Assembly: GCA_963738445.1 (NCBI GenBank)
Contig: CAVTWS010000011.1
Coordinates: 310,001-374,000 of the forward strand
Direction: 5' to 3'
DNA from: CAVTWS01 sp963738445
GTDB taxonomy: Bacteria > Actinomycetota > Acidimicrobiia > Acidimicrobiales > SHLQ01
DNA length: 64,000 bases
Positions 15,900 through 24,950 of the stretch are shown here, in pieces; positions within the stretch are counted from its first letter, which is position 1; each line of letters begins with the position of its first letter. Both the position numbers and the translations under genes were made by a program. The notes under the pieces are model-generated. The model did not search any database. It had not been told where the DNA came from and was given only the letters and a program-made list of their open reading frames with translations.

Positions 15900-18389
15900 A
15901 TGTCGGTGCAGGCACGAGCAGAGGGGGCGTTCGAAGGGCTGCGGGTCGTCGATGTGTCGACCAACCGGGTCGGGGCGCAGGTCAGCCAGGTCTTCGCCGA
16001 CTTCGGTGCCGACGTCCTCATGGTCGAGCCGCCGGGCGGTTCACCGTTGCGTTCATCAGCGGCCTTCCCGTTCTGGGCCCGTGGCAAGAGCAGCCTGGTC
16101 CTCGACCTCCAGACCCCGGGCGACCGCGAGCGTCTGCTCCACGAGGTCGACCGGGCCGACATCCTGATCGAGACGTTCCGCCCCGGTCACGCCGATCGGG
16201 TCGGTCTCGGGGCCGCCGATCTCGCGGCTCGTAACCCTCGCCTGATCCACGTCTCGATCACCGGATTCGGCACCACCGGCCCCTACGCCGGGGTCAGAGG
16301 GTACGAGGGTGTCGTCGCCGCCAAGTTGGGCGTGTTCCAGGAGTTCAGCGCCATGCGCCCAGGTGAAGAGCCCCGGTTCACCACCGTGCCCTGGTGCTCG
16401 TTCTCGGCCAGCCAAGCTGCGCTCCAGGGGGCGCTGGCGGCAATCGTCGAGCGGGAGTCGAGCGGGCTCGGACAACGGGTCGAGACCAGCCTGGCGCTCG
16501 CCTTCGGCGCCCTCGACACCTGGGCCTGGTTCGAGTACCTGATCGAGAAGAAGTGGCCCGACGCCTACCGCCGAGCCCCGACCTACGACGCCGACGGGAT
16601 CCCCCTCAGCCCGTTCCCCTACTTCCTGCTCATCGCCCTGACCAAGGACGGTCACTGGCTCCAGTTCGCCCAGGTGGCGCCCCACCTCTTCGCCGCGATC
16701 ATGAAGGCGCTCGGGCTCGCCGACATGTTCACCGATCCGGCGTGGGCAGGCCTTCCGATGTTCCCGGACCAGGAGCGCCGGCGCGCCCTGTGGGAGCGCA
16801 TGCTCGACGGGGTGCGCCAGAAGACCCTCGCCGAGTGGGAGGCCATCTTCGAGGCCGATCCCGATGTCTTCGCCGAACAGTTCCGCAGCGGCTCGGGATC
16901 CCTCGATCACCCCCAGCTGGTTCATGACGGCATGGTCGTCGACCTGTCCGACCCGGCGGTCGGTGCGGTCCGCCAACCCGGTCCCATCGCGTACCTGGCC
17001 ACGACCCCCGCCGTCGTCGGCCGGCCGGCGCCCGGTCTCGGTGCGCACGGAGACCCGCCCCGCTCCGCCATCCCGATAGCCGGCTCTGCCGCGCCGGCCG
17101 TGCTGTCCCCCGGCTCTGCCGCGCCGGCCGTGCCGGTTCCGGGGGCTGGGCCGCTGGCTGGGATCACCGTCGTGGAGCTCTCCCAACTCTTCGCGGCGCC
17201 GTTCGGAGCCACGCTGCTGGCCGATCTCGGCGCGCGGGTCATCAAGGTCGAGCCCCTCACCGGCGACCCGATCCGCAGCATCATCCCGTTCCCGGAATCG
17301 GGTGGGGCCAAGGTGATGCAGGGCAAGGAGTCGATCTGCCTCGACCTTCGGACTCCCGAGGGGATGGAGATCCTCCGCTCGTTCATCCGTTCCGCCGACG
17401 TGCTCCTGCTGGGCTACCGGGCCGGGGTCGCCGAACGGCTCGGACTCGACGCGGCAGCGGTCCGGGCCCTGAACCCGGACCTCGTGCGGATCGAGGCGCC
17501 CGGCTACGGCCTCGGACCGCCGAACGGTCACCGTCCGGCGTATGCGCCGAGCATCGGCGCGGCCGTGGGTGTCGGGCTGACCAACCTCGGCGCGACCCTC
17601 CAGAACTCGCCGGACATGACCCTGGCCGACATCCAGTCGCAGTCTCGTCAGCTGGCCGGTGCCACCACGGCCGCCAGCGCCCAGTCGGACGGTTTCGCCG
17701 CCCTCGGGGTGGCGACGGCCATGTTGATCGGGCTGGCGGCGCGAGCGCTCGGGGCCGGCGGTCAGGACGTCCTGACCACGATGATCAACACGAACGCCCA
17801 TGCGATGTCGGCGCAGTCGGTGACCTATGCGGGGGCCCGTCCCGAACCGGGCCCCGACGGCGACCTGCAAGGCCTCTCGGCCACCTACCGGATGCACCGG
17901 GCCTCGTCCGGGTGGGTGTTCCTCGCCGCACCGACCGATCGTGAGTGGGACGCGCTGGTGGCTGTCGTGATCGCCGACGGTGGCCCGGACCTGGCGACCG
18001 ACCCCCGCTTCGCCACGGCCGCGGATCGGCACACCCACGATTCCGCGCTGGCCACCGCCCTCGGCGCGGTCTTCGCCCGACGCTCCGCTGCGGAGTGGGA
18101 GTCGACCCTCCTCGCCGCCGACGTGGCGGGGGTCGAGGTGGCGACCGCCGGCACCGCGGCGACCTACCAGTCCGAGGAGATCGGTCGGGCCAGCGGCTAC
18201 CTCGTCGACGTCGAGCACCCGACCTTCGGGGAGCACCCTCGACTGGCGCCGATCGCGACCTTGTCCCGGACTCCGACCGATGTCGGCCCCGGGGTCCTGG
18301 CCGGCCAGCACACCGACCACCTGCTCGGCGAGCTCGGATTCGATCCGGCCTCCGTCGCCGACCTCCGCGCCCGGAAGGTCGTGGGGTGA
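15900..18389 (+). CDS. Fused two-domain family III (CaiB/BaiF) CoA-transferase
   Basis: 829 residues with two full CaiB/BaiF-type domains. Domain 1 (about 10-385) begins GLRVVDVSTNRVGAQVSQVFADFGADVLMVEPP; domain 2 (about 420-825) begins GITVVELSQLFAAPFGATLLADLGARVIKVEPLTGDPIR. The linker is Pro/Ala-rich with a duplicated GSAAPAV unit (about 17,085-17,130). These enzymes move CoA between acids through a covalent aspartyl intermediate, so this one may activate the pathway substrate without ATP. Start choice is unsure: GTG 15888, ATG 15900 and GTG 15906 (best spaced from GGAG) are all possible. The TetR gene follows 2 nt downstream. Confidence 0.84.
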   Translation: MSVQARAEGAFEGLRVVDVSTNRVGAQVSQVFADFGADVLMVEPPGGSPLRSSAAFPFWARGKSSLVLDLQTPGDRERLLHEVDRADILIETFRPGHADRVGLGAADLAARNPRLIHVSITGFGTTGPYAGVRGYEGVVAAKLGVFQEFSAMRPGEEPRFTTVPWCSFSASQAALQGALAAIVERESSGLGQRVETSLALAFGALDTWAWFEYLIEKKWPDAYRRAPTYDADGIPLSPFPYFLLIALTKDGHWLQFAQVAPHLFAAIMKALGLADMFTDPAWAGLPMFPDQERRRALWERMLDGVRQKTLAEWEAIFEADPDVFAEQFRSGSGSLDHPQLVHDGMVVDLSDPAVGAVRQPGPIAYLATTPAVVGRPAPGLGAHGDPPRSAIPIAGSAAPAVLSPGSAAPAVPVPGAGPLAGITVVELSQLFAAPFGATLLADLGARVIKVEPLTGDPIRSIIPFPESGGAKVMQGKESICLDLRTPEGMEILRSFIRSADVLLLGYRAGVAERLGLDAAAVRALNPDLVRIEAPGYGLGPPNGHRPAYAPSIGAAVGVGLTNLGATLQNSPDMTLADIQSQSRQLAGATTAASAQSDGFAALGVATAMLIGLAARALGAGGQDVLTTMINTNAHAMSAQSVTYAGARPEPGPDGDLQGLSATYRMHRASSGWVFLAAPTDREWDALVAVVIADGGPDLATDPRFATAADRHTHDSALATALGAVFARRSAAEWESTLLAADVAGVEVATAGTAATYQSEEIGRASGYLVDVEHPTFGEHPRLAPIATLSRTPTDVGPGVLAGQHTDHLLGELGFDPASVADLRARKVVG

Positions 18390-18391
18390 GC

Positions 18392-19051
18392 ATGAGCGCC
18401 CTGGCCCACCCCGACGACGACACGGTGTCGGTCACCCGGGTCCGTCCGCTGTCGGCCGCGCGACAGGCCAAGGGGCGCGACGAGGTGCGCGCCATCATGC
18501 GGGCGGCCTACCGCCTCATCGGGTCGTCGGACAGCGGCTCCACCTCGGTCCAGGACATCCTCACCGTGGCCGGCCTCTCGACCCGGGCCTTCTACCGCCA
18601 TTTCCCGTCGAAGGACGAACTGATCCTGGCCATGTGCCGGGCCGAGAACGAGCGGGTCCTCGGCGGGCTCTCCGACGCCATCGCCGCGGCCGGCTCGCCC
18701 CGGCTCGCCCTGGCCACGTGGATCGACCAGCTCCTCGCCGTGGGCTACGACCCGCGGCGCCGGGCCCGCTCGACCGTGTTGTCCTCGCCCGAGGCCCGCA
18801 ACACCCGCGGGTTCCGCCAGGTCCAGCAGGACGGCATGGTGTCCATGCGCCAGCTGCTGGTGGAGATCCTCCGGGCCGGCAGGCGCGATGGCAGCTTCCC
18901 GAACACCGAGCCAGCCGAGGACGCCCGGGCCCTGCTCGCCATCGTCTCGGGCCTGCTCGAGGCGCGTTTGTACAACGAGCCCGGGCCCACCCAGGCCGAT
19001 GCCCATGACCACACGCTGAACATGTTCCTGCGCGCCGTCGGTGCCGCGTGA
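18392..19051 (+). CDS. TetR-family transcriptional regulator
   Basis: 219-residue TetR protein. The DNA-binding domain (about residues 28-80) contains SVQDILTVAGLSTRAFYRHFPSKDELI, and the ligand domain ends in EARLYNEPGPTQADAHDHTLNMFLRAVG. It sits two bases after the CoA-transferase stop and before the thiolase operon, so it is probably autoregulated with them. The tandem-repeat palindromic region at 21597-21669 and the half-site at 15811 are candidate targets. The ligand is unknown. Confidence 0.85.
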   Translation: MSALAHPDDDTVSVTRVRPLSAARQAKGRDEVRAIMRAAYRLIGSSDSGSTSVQDILTVAGLSTRAFYRHFPSKDELILAMCRAENERVLGGLSDAIAAAGSPRLALATWIDQLLAVGYDPRRRARSTVLSSPEARNTRGFRQVQQDGMVSMRQLLVEILRAGRRDGSFPNTEPAEDARALLAIVSGLLEARLYNEPGPTQADAHDHTLNMFLRAVGAA

Positions 19052-19113
19052 CCGGGTCGGCGAAGACCGGGTCGACGAAGACCGGGTCGAGCACAACCAT
19101 GCCGAGGAGGACC

Positions 19114-20337
19114 ATGTCGATCAAGGACCAGGCCGCGGTGGTGGGAGTCGGCGCGACGCCGTACTACAAGCGCGGCAAGTCGTATCCGGAGACGGAGATC
19201 TCGATGGCGTGCACCGCCGATCCTCGCCGCCCTCGACGACGCCGGGCTCACCGTCGACGATCTCGACGGGTTCGCCATCTACTCCCAGTCCTGCGATCCG
19301 GCCGAGGTGGCATCGATGCTCGGGGTGCCCGAGGTGCGGTTCGCGGCGTCGCTCACCTCGGGAGGCGGTGGGTGCGCCGGGGCGCTCGGTCTGGCCGCGG
19401 CCGCGATCCACGGTGGCATGGCCGAGGTGTGCGTCTCCTTGATGACCCTCCAGCAGCTCAACAAACGTCTCGGCGGGTCCGAGGTCGACGGCGATGCTCG
19501 CCTACGCCACGATGAGCGAGGGCGGGAGCCCGTACGGCGGGGAGCGGCATCCCGCCGTCGGCCCCGTTCACCGCCAACTCGGGGTTGCTGTCGCCCGGTC
19601 ACAGCTTCTCGGTGCTGGCGCAGCGGCACATGCATCTCTACGGCACCAAGCGTGAGCACTTCGCCGAGGTGGCGATCTCGCAACGCGACAACGCCGTCAG
19701 ACGACCCGAGACGGCGCTCCAGACCACGCCCCTGACCATCGACGACTACTTCGATGCCCGGATGATCTCGGACCCGATGTGTCTGCTCGACTACACGCAG
19801 GAGACCGACGGCGCGGTGGCGGTGATCACCACGTCGGCGGACCGGGCCCAGGACCTGCGCCAACCGCCCGTGTACATCCTGGCGTCGGCTCACGGCGGCA
19901 CGGGTCGATGGGGGCCGGCGATCTTCCGGTACTTCCAGGCGCCCGACGACGAGTTCGCGTCGTCGGGGCACCGGCCGGTCGCCAAGCGGCTCTTCGAGAT
20001 GGCCGGGGTCACTCCGGCCGACGTCGACGTGGCGTTGCTCTACGACCACTTCTCGCCGCTCGTGATCATGCAGCTCGAGGACTACGGCTTCTGCCCGATC
20101 GGCGAGGGCGGCCCGTTCGTCGCCGAGGGGAACATCCGCTACGGCACCGGCTCCATCCCGGTGAACACCCACGGCGGCAACCTCTCCGAGGCCTACATCA
20201 TCGGCATGACCCACGTGCGGGAGGCCGTCGAACAGCTTCGCGGCACCGCGGTCAACCAGGTGGCCGACGCCGAGATCGCCCTGGTGACGGGCGGCCCGGC
20301 TTCCCTTCCCGTCAGCGGCACCCTGCTCCGGAGATGA
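19114..20337 (+). CDS. Thiolase-superfamily protein, SCP2/Ltp2-like (three apparent frameshifts)
   Basis: The product starts MSIKDQAAVVGVGATPYYKRG and, across three frames, matches the lipid-transfer/SCP2-thiolase type. It includes ILAALDDAGLTVDDLDGFAIYS, TSGGGGCAGALGLAAAAI, TANSGLLSPGHSFSVLAQRHM and a C-terminal NTHGGNLSEAYIIGMTHVREAVEQLRG. Frame changes near 19,222, 19,475 and 19,547 are each cured by removing one G or C, giving 406 residues. ATG 19114 has an excellent GAGGAGG site; the longer GTG 19048 reading has a repetitive leader. The Zn-ribbon DUF35 partner follows with ATGA overlap, as for Ltp2-type aldolases and acetoacetyl-type thiolases that need such a partner. It could be a thiolase or a retro-aldolase. 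Confidence 0.78.
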
Positions 20338-20813
20338 CCGACATGAACGACAACAGGCCGGGCGTCTTCCCGGCCATCCTCACCGAGACCCACGCGTCGG
20401 AGGCCACCCTGCCGTTCTGGGATGCCGCTCGCCAGGACCGCCTGGTCGCACCCCGATGCACCAACTGCGGCACCTTCCGCCTGCCGCCGGCGCCGTTCTG
20501 CTTCGTGTGCCAGCACCGCGACGTGGAGTGGGTGGACCTGCCCGGCACCGGCACGGTGTACAGCTTCACGGTGGTGCGCCACCCCCTGTCGCCCATGCTC
20601 GCCCCCGCCGTGCCCTACGCGTCGGGGATCATCGAGCTCGACGGCACCCAGGGGGCCGGAGCTCGCATGCTCGCCAACATCGTCGAGTGCGATGTCGACC
20701 GGCTCCGGATCGGCGATCGGGTCGAGATCGTGTGGGAGCACGTGAACGACGAGATGTCGGTCCATCGGTTCCGCCCCGTCGCCGACGCCGATTCCCGAGG
20801 AGCGGCATCATGA
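20334..20813 (+). CDS. DUF35 Zn-ribbon/OB-fold partner of the thiolase
   Basis: 159-residue protein with an N-terminal helix, a rubredoxin-like zinc ribbon CTNCGTFRLPPAPFCFVCQ (two CxxC pairs, about residues 43-61) and an OB-fold acyl-CoA-binding part (about 70-140). DUF35 proteins complex with thiolase/Ltp enzymes and position the acyl-CoA. The ATG overlaps the thiolase stop, and the next SDR overlaps its own stop by 4 bp, so the three proteins are translationally coupled. Confidence 0.87.
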   Translation: MTDMNDNRPGVFPAILTETHASEATLPFWDAARQDRLVAPRCTNCGTFRLPPAPFCFVCQHRDVEWVDLPGTGTVYSFTVVRHPLSPMLAPAVPYASGIIELDGTQGAGARMLANIVECDVDRLRIGDRVEIVWEHVNDEMSVHRFRPVADADSRGAAS

Positions 20814-21586
20814 GCGTCCGACCCGACTTCGATCTCACCGGCAAGGTCGCCGTGGTCACCGGGGCCAGCGTCGGGGGCATCGGCGAGACCTACGCCGGCG
20901 CCCTGGCTGCGGCGGGAGCGGCGGTGGTGTGCGCCGACCTGAACGCCGACGGCGCGGCGCGGGTGGCGTCAGCGCTCGAGGCCGAGGGACACCGGGCGCT
21001 CGCCGTGCCGGTCGACATCGCCGACGAGCGATCGGTGGCCGCGATGGTCGAGGCGGCGACGGCGGCGTTCGGCGGCGTGGACATCCTGGTGAACAACGCC
21101 GCGCTCATGGCCCAGATCGTGGCCAACACGGCGATGGAGTTCTCGCGCGAGGCGTGGGACAACGCGTTCGCCGTCAACCTCACCGGGGCCTGGTTGTGCT
21201 CGAAGGCCGTGGTGCCGTCGATGATCGCCCGCGGCGGCGGCCGCATCGTCAACCAGGCGTCGGCGGGGGCCTTCCCGGCCGAGACCGTCTACGGGATCAC
21301 GAAGCTGGCCCTGGTCGGGCTGACCACCACGTTGGCCTCCGAGTTGGGGCGGTCGGGGATCACGGTCAACTGCATCGCACCGGGCATCACGTCGAGCGAA
21401 GCCGGCAAGATGTTGACCCCCGTGGGTGGCGCCTATCGGGACATGCTCGAGGCCCGGGCGGCCCTGCGAGCCGTCGGCGATCGTGAGGAGCTCTGCGGCA
21501 CCCTGCTCCTGTTCTGCTCCGACGCCGGACGTTGGATCACCGGGCAGGTGCTCAACGTCGACGGCGGGTTCGTGCTCCGGCCGTAA
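20810..21586 (+). CDS. Short-chain dehydrogenase/reductase
   Basis: 258-residue classical SDR. The cofactor motif TGASVGGIG is near residue 16, NNAA replaces NNAG (about 95), and the catalytic YGITK is near 157, with C-terminal GQVLNVDGGFVLRP. It probably oxidises a hydroxyl or 3-hydroxyacyl group with NAD(P). It overlaps the DUF35 gene by 4 bp, and a GAGGAG site precedes ATG 20810. It is last in this operon; tandem hairpin repeats begin 11 nt after its stop. Confidence 0.86.
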   Translation: MSVRPDFDLTGKVAVVTGASVGGIGETYAGALAAAGAAVVCADLNADGAARVASALEAEGHRALAVPVDIADERSVAAMVEAATAAFGGVDILVNNAALMAQIVANTAMEFSREAWDNAFAVNLTGAWLCSKAVVPSMIARGGGRIVNQASAGAFPAETVYGITKLALVGLTTTLASELGRSGITVNCIAPGITSSEAGKMLTPVGGAYRDMLEARAALRAVGDREELCGTLLLFCSDAGRWITGQVLNVDGGFVLRP

Positions 21587-21596
21587 CCGGTCCCAC

Positions 21597-21658
21597 CTCG
21601 CCGTGTTTGACGGCGAGGAATGAAACCGGCTCGCCGTGTTTGACGGCGAGGAATGAAA
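21597..21658 (+). repeat. Two tandem 29-bp repeats, each forming a small hairpin
   Basis: Identical 29-bp units at 21597-21625 and 21630-21658 are separated by CCGG, giving a 33-bp period. Each contains CTCGCCGT and ACGGCGAG, an 8-bp stem with a GTTTG loop, followed by GAATGAAA. They lie between the SDR stop and the amidohydrolase start. They may act as a double operator, a terminator pair or a leader element. Two copies without spacer diversity do not make a CRISPR array. Confidence 0.65.
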
Positions 21659-21669
21659 ATAGCATTCTC
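21655..21669. promoter_or_regulatory. Palindromic operator candidate before the second amidohydrolase
   Basis: GAAAATAGCATTCTC is symmetric apart from one position (arms GAAAAT and ATTCTC). It overlaps the second 29-bp repeat and lies 29 bp before ATG 21698. A related sequence GAAAATGGCGTTTGC occurs at 15813, ahead of the CoA-transferase, with 11 of 15 positions shared. A TetR or GntR site is likely; the assignment is inference. Confidence 0.45.
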
Positions 21670-21697
21670 AGTACAGGCTGACCGTAAGGAGCCACAC

Positions 21698-22816
21698 ATG
21701 GGCAAGATCTGGGCCAACTCCGGCGATTCGCATCTCGTCGAACCGGACGACCTGTTCACGACGAGCCTGCCTCCCGAGCTCGCCGACCGCATGCCGAGAA
21801 GTGTCCAGGATCCAGACGGCAAATGGGAGACGCTGCACATCGACGGCAAGGAGTTCCGTCGCCGGATGGCCGGCAGTGGCCTGCGCGATGAACACGGCCA
21901 GACCGTCGACGAGCGCGCTCCCGGTGCGAACGATCCGATCCTGCGCCTGGCCGACCTCGACCAGGAGGGGGTGTGGGCCGAGGTGGTCTACCCGTCGATC
22001 GGCATCTGGTCGTCGTCGATCGACGATCCGGTGTTGATGGCGGCGGGGAGCCGGGCCATCAACGACTGGGCGATCGAGTATCAGCGGCGCTCACCGCGTT
22101 ACGTGTGCACGGCCACCATCCCGTTGCTCGATCCGGAGGCGGCCGCCGCCGAAGTGCGCCGGGCCGCCGACCTGGGCTTCCTCGCCGGGTTCTTCTCCGT
22201 CGCCCCTCCCGGCGAGCGGGACTGGAACGACGACAAGTGGGAACCGGTGTGGGCGGCGCTCGCCGACACCGGCATGGTGTGCTGCTTCCACATCGGTACC
22301 GAGCCGCTGACCGCGGACCAGACCACCGGCCTGTACTTCCGGGGACCGGGCGGCGCGCTGATGAACTACGTCGAGACCACCTACGGTGGCCAGCGGGCCG
22401 TCACGAAGATGATCGCCGCCGGTGTGTTCGACCGGTATCCCTCGCTCAAGGTGCTCGTGTCCGAAGGCGGCGCCACGTGGGGTCCGTTCATCGCCGATCG
22501 GCTCGACGAGGCGTACCGCCAGCACGGCTCGGCGGTACGGCCGCCGCTGCGCCGGCTGCCGAGCGAGTACCTGTACGAGAACGTGTACGCCTCCTTCCAG
22601 CACGATCGGTCGGCGCCCGCCGCCCTGACCGCCATGGGCTGGCAGAACGTCATGTGGGGGAGTGACTACCCACACCTCGAGGGCACGTACGGGCACACCC
22701 AGAAGACGCTCCACGAGCTGTTCGACGACATCCCGGCCACCGCTCGGGAACGCATCACCCAGGGTGCCTTCGCCGAGCTGTTCCCGAGCGTGCCGTCGGC
22801 GCCACGGTCCGAGTAG
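21698..22816 (+). CDS. Amidohydrolase-2 family protein
   Basis: 372-residue TIM-barrel hydrolase/decarboxylase. N-terminal SGDSHLVEPDDLF takes the place of the HxH metal motif. Later segments are CCFHIGTEPL (about residue 197), LKVLVSEGGATWGPFIADRLDEAY (about 248) and the C-terminal VMWGSDYPHLEGTYGH with the metal-binding aspartate. AAGGAG precedes ATG 21698 at good spacing. It is intact, unlike its paralogue at 7707, and is followed 47 bp later by the damaged hydratase. Its substrate is unknown; ring-cleavage or decarboxylation of a CoA-free acid is possible. Confidence 0.85.
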   Translation: MGKIWANSGDSHLVEPDDLFTTSLPPELADRMPRSVQDPDGKWETLHIDGKEFRRRMAGSGLRDEHGQTVDERAPGANDPILRLADLDQEGVWAEVVYPSIGIWSSSIDDPVLMAAGSRAINDWAIEYQRRSPRYVCTATIPLLDPEAAAAEVRRAADLGFLAGFFSVAPPGERDWNDDKWEPVWAALADTGMVCCFHIGTEPLTADQTTGLYFRGPGGALMNYVETTYGGQRAVTKMIAAGVFDRYPSLKVLVSEGGATWGPFIADRLDEAYRQHGSAVRPPLRRLPSEYLYENVYASFQHDRSAPAALTAMGWQNVMWGSDYPHLEGTYGHTQKTLHELFDDIPATARERITQGAFAELFPSVPSAPRSE

Positions 22817-22863
22817 CCCGCGCCCATCTCGGTGTCCGTGACCAGCCCGCCTACGAACCCTTC

Positions 22864-23578
22864 ATGAACCCGCTCGTGCTCGCCGAGTTGGACGAGTCGG
22901 GCGTGCTCCTCGTGACCCTCAACCGCCCCGAACGCAACAACGGGTGGACCCTCGACCTCGAGGCGGCGTACTTCGACGTCCTCGCGTCCGCCGCAACCGC
23001 CGCCGCCGTTCGAGTCGTGGTGGTGACGGGTGCCGGACGCTCGTTCTGCCCCGGGCTCGACATGGCGGTTGGGGGCGGCGGTCAACGGCGCTTGCGCCGG
23101 GATCGGCTTGATCCAGGCGCTGTGTGCCGATGTGCGGTTCGCCTCCACCACGGCCAAGTTCACCACGGCGTTCGCCCGGCGTGGCCTCCCCGCCGAGAAC
23201 GCCTCGTCCTGGTTGCTGCCGCGCCTGGTCGGCACCGGACGCGCCAACGATCTGATGTCGTCCGGGCGAGTCGTGCTCGCCGACGAAGCGGCCCGTATCG
23301 GGCTGGTCGAGTTTGTGTGCGACCCCGATGAGCTTCTCCCGGCCGTGCTCGGTTACGCCCGGGATCTCGCCGTCAACTGCTCGCCGCACTCCATGGCCGT
23401 CATCAAGGGCCAGCTCCGGGCCGATCTCGAGGGCGGCGTCGAAGCCAGCCGGCTGACGGCGCTGGAGTTCATGGCGCAGGCCGGCGACCACCCGGACTTC
23501 CGGGAGGGCGTCAGGAGCTATGTCGAGAAGCGGACCCCGGCGTTCGAGGGTTGGTCGGCGGCGATCGACATCGGCTGA
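22864..23578 (+). pseudogene. Enoyl-CoA hydratase with frame break and internal deletion
   Basis: The first part reads VLLVTLNRPERNNGWTLDLEAAYFDVLAS...GAGRSFCPGLDMA. The second, in another frame, reads AAVNGACAGIGLIQALCADVRFAS and continues to a normal C-terminus. The break is at about 23,062-23,075. Unlike the other broken genes, restoring the frame leaves only two residues between the LDMAV and AAVNG segments where crotonases normally have about 35. Roughly 100 bp of coding sequence is therefore missing. The loop and helix next to the first oxyanion hole would be lost, so the protein is probably inactive unless the gap is an assembly artefact. Confidence 0.7.
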
Positions 23579-23731
23579 ACCCATCTCAGCGCCATGACCG
23601 GCAAGCAGTTCGACGGCCCCGACTCCAAGCTGGGACCGAGGGGTAGCTCGCGGTACCGTCGTGTCGTCCGAGGGGGATCGGCGCCCGGCCCGAGGAGGCC
23701 CGGCGGTCCGGCCACGATGCAGGGAGCTGGC

Positions 23732-24940
23732 ATGCCGAGCGTTGCCGACAGCGACATCTACTACGACCCGTACGACTTCGACATCGACACCGATCCGTAT
23801 CCGATCTGGAAACGGATGCGCGATGAGGCGCCGCTCTACTACAACGAGAAGTACGACTTCTTCGCCCTGACCCGCTACGACGACGTCGAGCGGGGCCTGA
23901 TCGACTGGAAGCGGCTCATATCGGGCAAAGGCATGGTGCTCGAGTTGATCCGGGCCGGCATCGAGTTCCCCCCGGGCAACGTGTTGTTCGAGGACCCGCC
24001 CATCCACGACATCCACCGGGCGTTGGCGGCCCGGGAGTTCACGCCCCGCAAGGTCCGTCACCTGGAGCAGCAGATCCGGGACTTCTGCGCCCGCACGCTC
24101 GACCCCAAGGTCGGGTCCGGAGGGTTCGACTTCATCAAGGACATCGGGTCGCCGATGCCCATGCGCGTGATCTTCATGCTGCTCGGCGTTCCGGAGGAGG
24201 ACCAGCAGGCGCTCAGGGACCAGATCGACGACAGCCTCCGCCTCGAGGAGGGCAAACCCGGCGATGACCTCTACCGCGACGTCATCGCCTCGGCGGCGTC
24301 GATGTTCGAGGACTACCTGGAGTACCGGAAGAAGCACCCGTCCGACGACATCATGTCGACGCTGCTTTTCACCGAGTTCGAGGACGACCACGGGGTCCGG
24401 CGCACCCTGACCCGGGAGGAAGTCCTCACCTACGTGAACAACCTCGCCGCGGCCGGCAACGAGACCACTACGCGCCTGATCGGGTGGATGGGCAAGGCGT
24501 TGGCTGAACATCCCGAGCAGCTTCGCAAGGTGGCCGAGGATCGTGGCCTCGTCGCTCAGACCGTCGAGGAGGTCCTGCGTTTCGAGGCGCCGTCGCCGAT
24601 CCAGTCGCGGTACGTCAACGAGGACGTCGAGTACTACGGGCAGACCGTCCCCGCCGGCAGCATCATCTCCCTGCTCAACGGTTCAGCCAACCGTGACGAG
24701 CGCGAGTACGGACCTACGGCGGGACTGTTCGACATCGAGCGCGCCTCGAGCCACCACCTCAGCTTCGGCTACGGCATCCACTTCTGCATGGGCGCCAGCC
24801 TGGCCCGTCTCGAAGCAACCGTGGCGCTCGAGGAGATCCTGAACCGCTGGCAGCACTGGGAGGTCGACTACGACAACTCCGTGCAGGCCCGCGCCTCGAC
24901 CGTGCGCGGCTGGGAGACCCTGCCGGTCATCACGTCCTGA
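23732..24940 (+). CDS. Cytochrome P450
   Basis: 402-residue soluble bacterial P450. Visible motifs are the I-helix AAAGNETTTR (about residue 240), the K-helix ExxR as EEVLRFE (about 279), and the heme loop FGYGIHFCMGASLARLE with the thiolate cysteine near residue 351. ATG 23732 has AGGGAG upstream; longer readings start in a low-complexity leader. It needs a ferredoxin and reductase not encoded here. In this setting it probably hydroxylates a lipid or terpenoid substrate to begin breakdown, by analogy with CYP125/CYP142 of cholesterol clusters, but subfamily membership is not determined. Confidence 0.88.
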   Translation: MPSVADSDIYYDPYDFDIDTDPYPIWKRMRDEAPLYYNEKYDFFALTRYDDVERGLIDWKRLISGKGMVLELIRAGIEFPPGNVLFEDPPIHDIHRALAAREFTPRKVRHLEQQIRDFCARTLDPKVGSGGFDFIKDIGSPMPMRVIFMLLGVPEEDQQALRDQIDDSLRLEEGKPGDDLYRDVIASAASMFEDYLEYRKKHPSDDIMSTLLFTEFEDDHGVRRTLTREEVLTYVNNLAAAGNETTTRLIGWMGKALAEHPEQLRKVAEDRGLVAQTVEEVLRFEAPSPIQSRYVNEDVEYYGQTVPAGSIISLLNGSANRDEREYGPTAGLFDIERASSHHLSFGYGIHFCMGASLARLEATVALEEILNRWQHWEVDYDNSVQARASTVRGWETLPVITS

Positions 24941-24950
24941 CGGGTCTCGG

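Noticed and set aside
16056..18320. A 754-residue open frame antisense to the CoA-transferase
   Set aside because: It is Arg/Gly/Val-rich with no domain, lies exactly opposite a well-supported gene, and arises from GC-skewed third positions.
19048..19113. GTG 19048 as the thiolase start
   Set aside because: The added residues come from a short tandem repeat, while GAGGAGG lies directly before ATG 19114.
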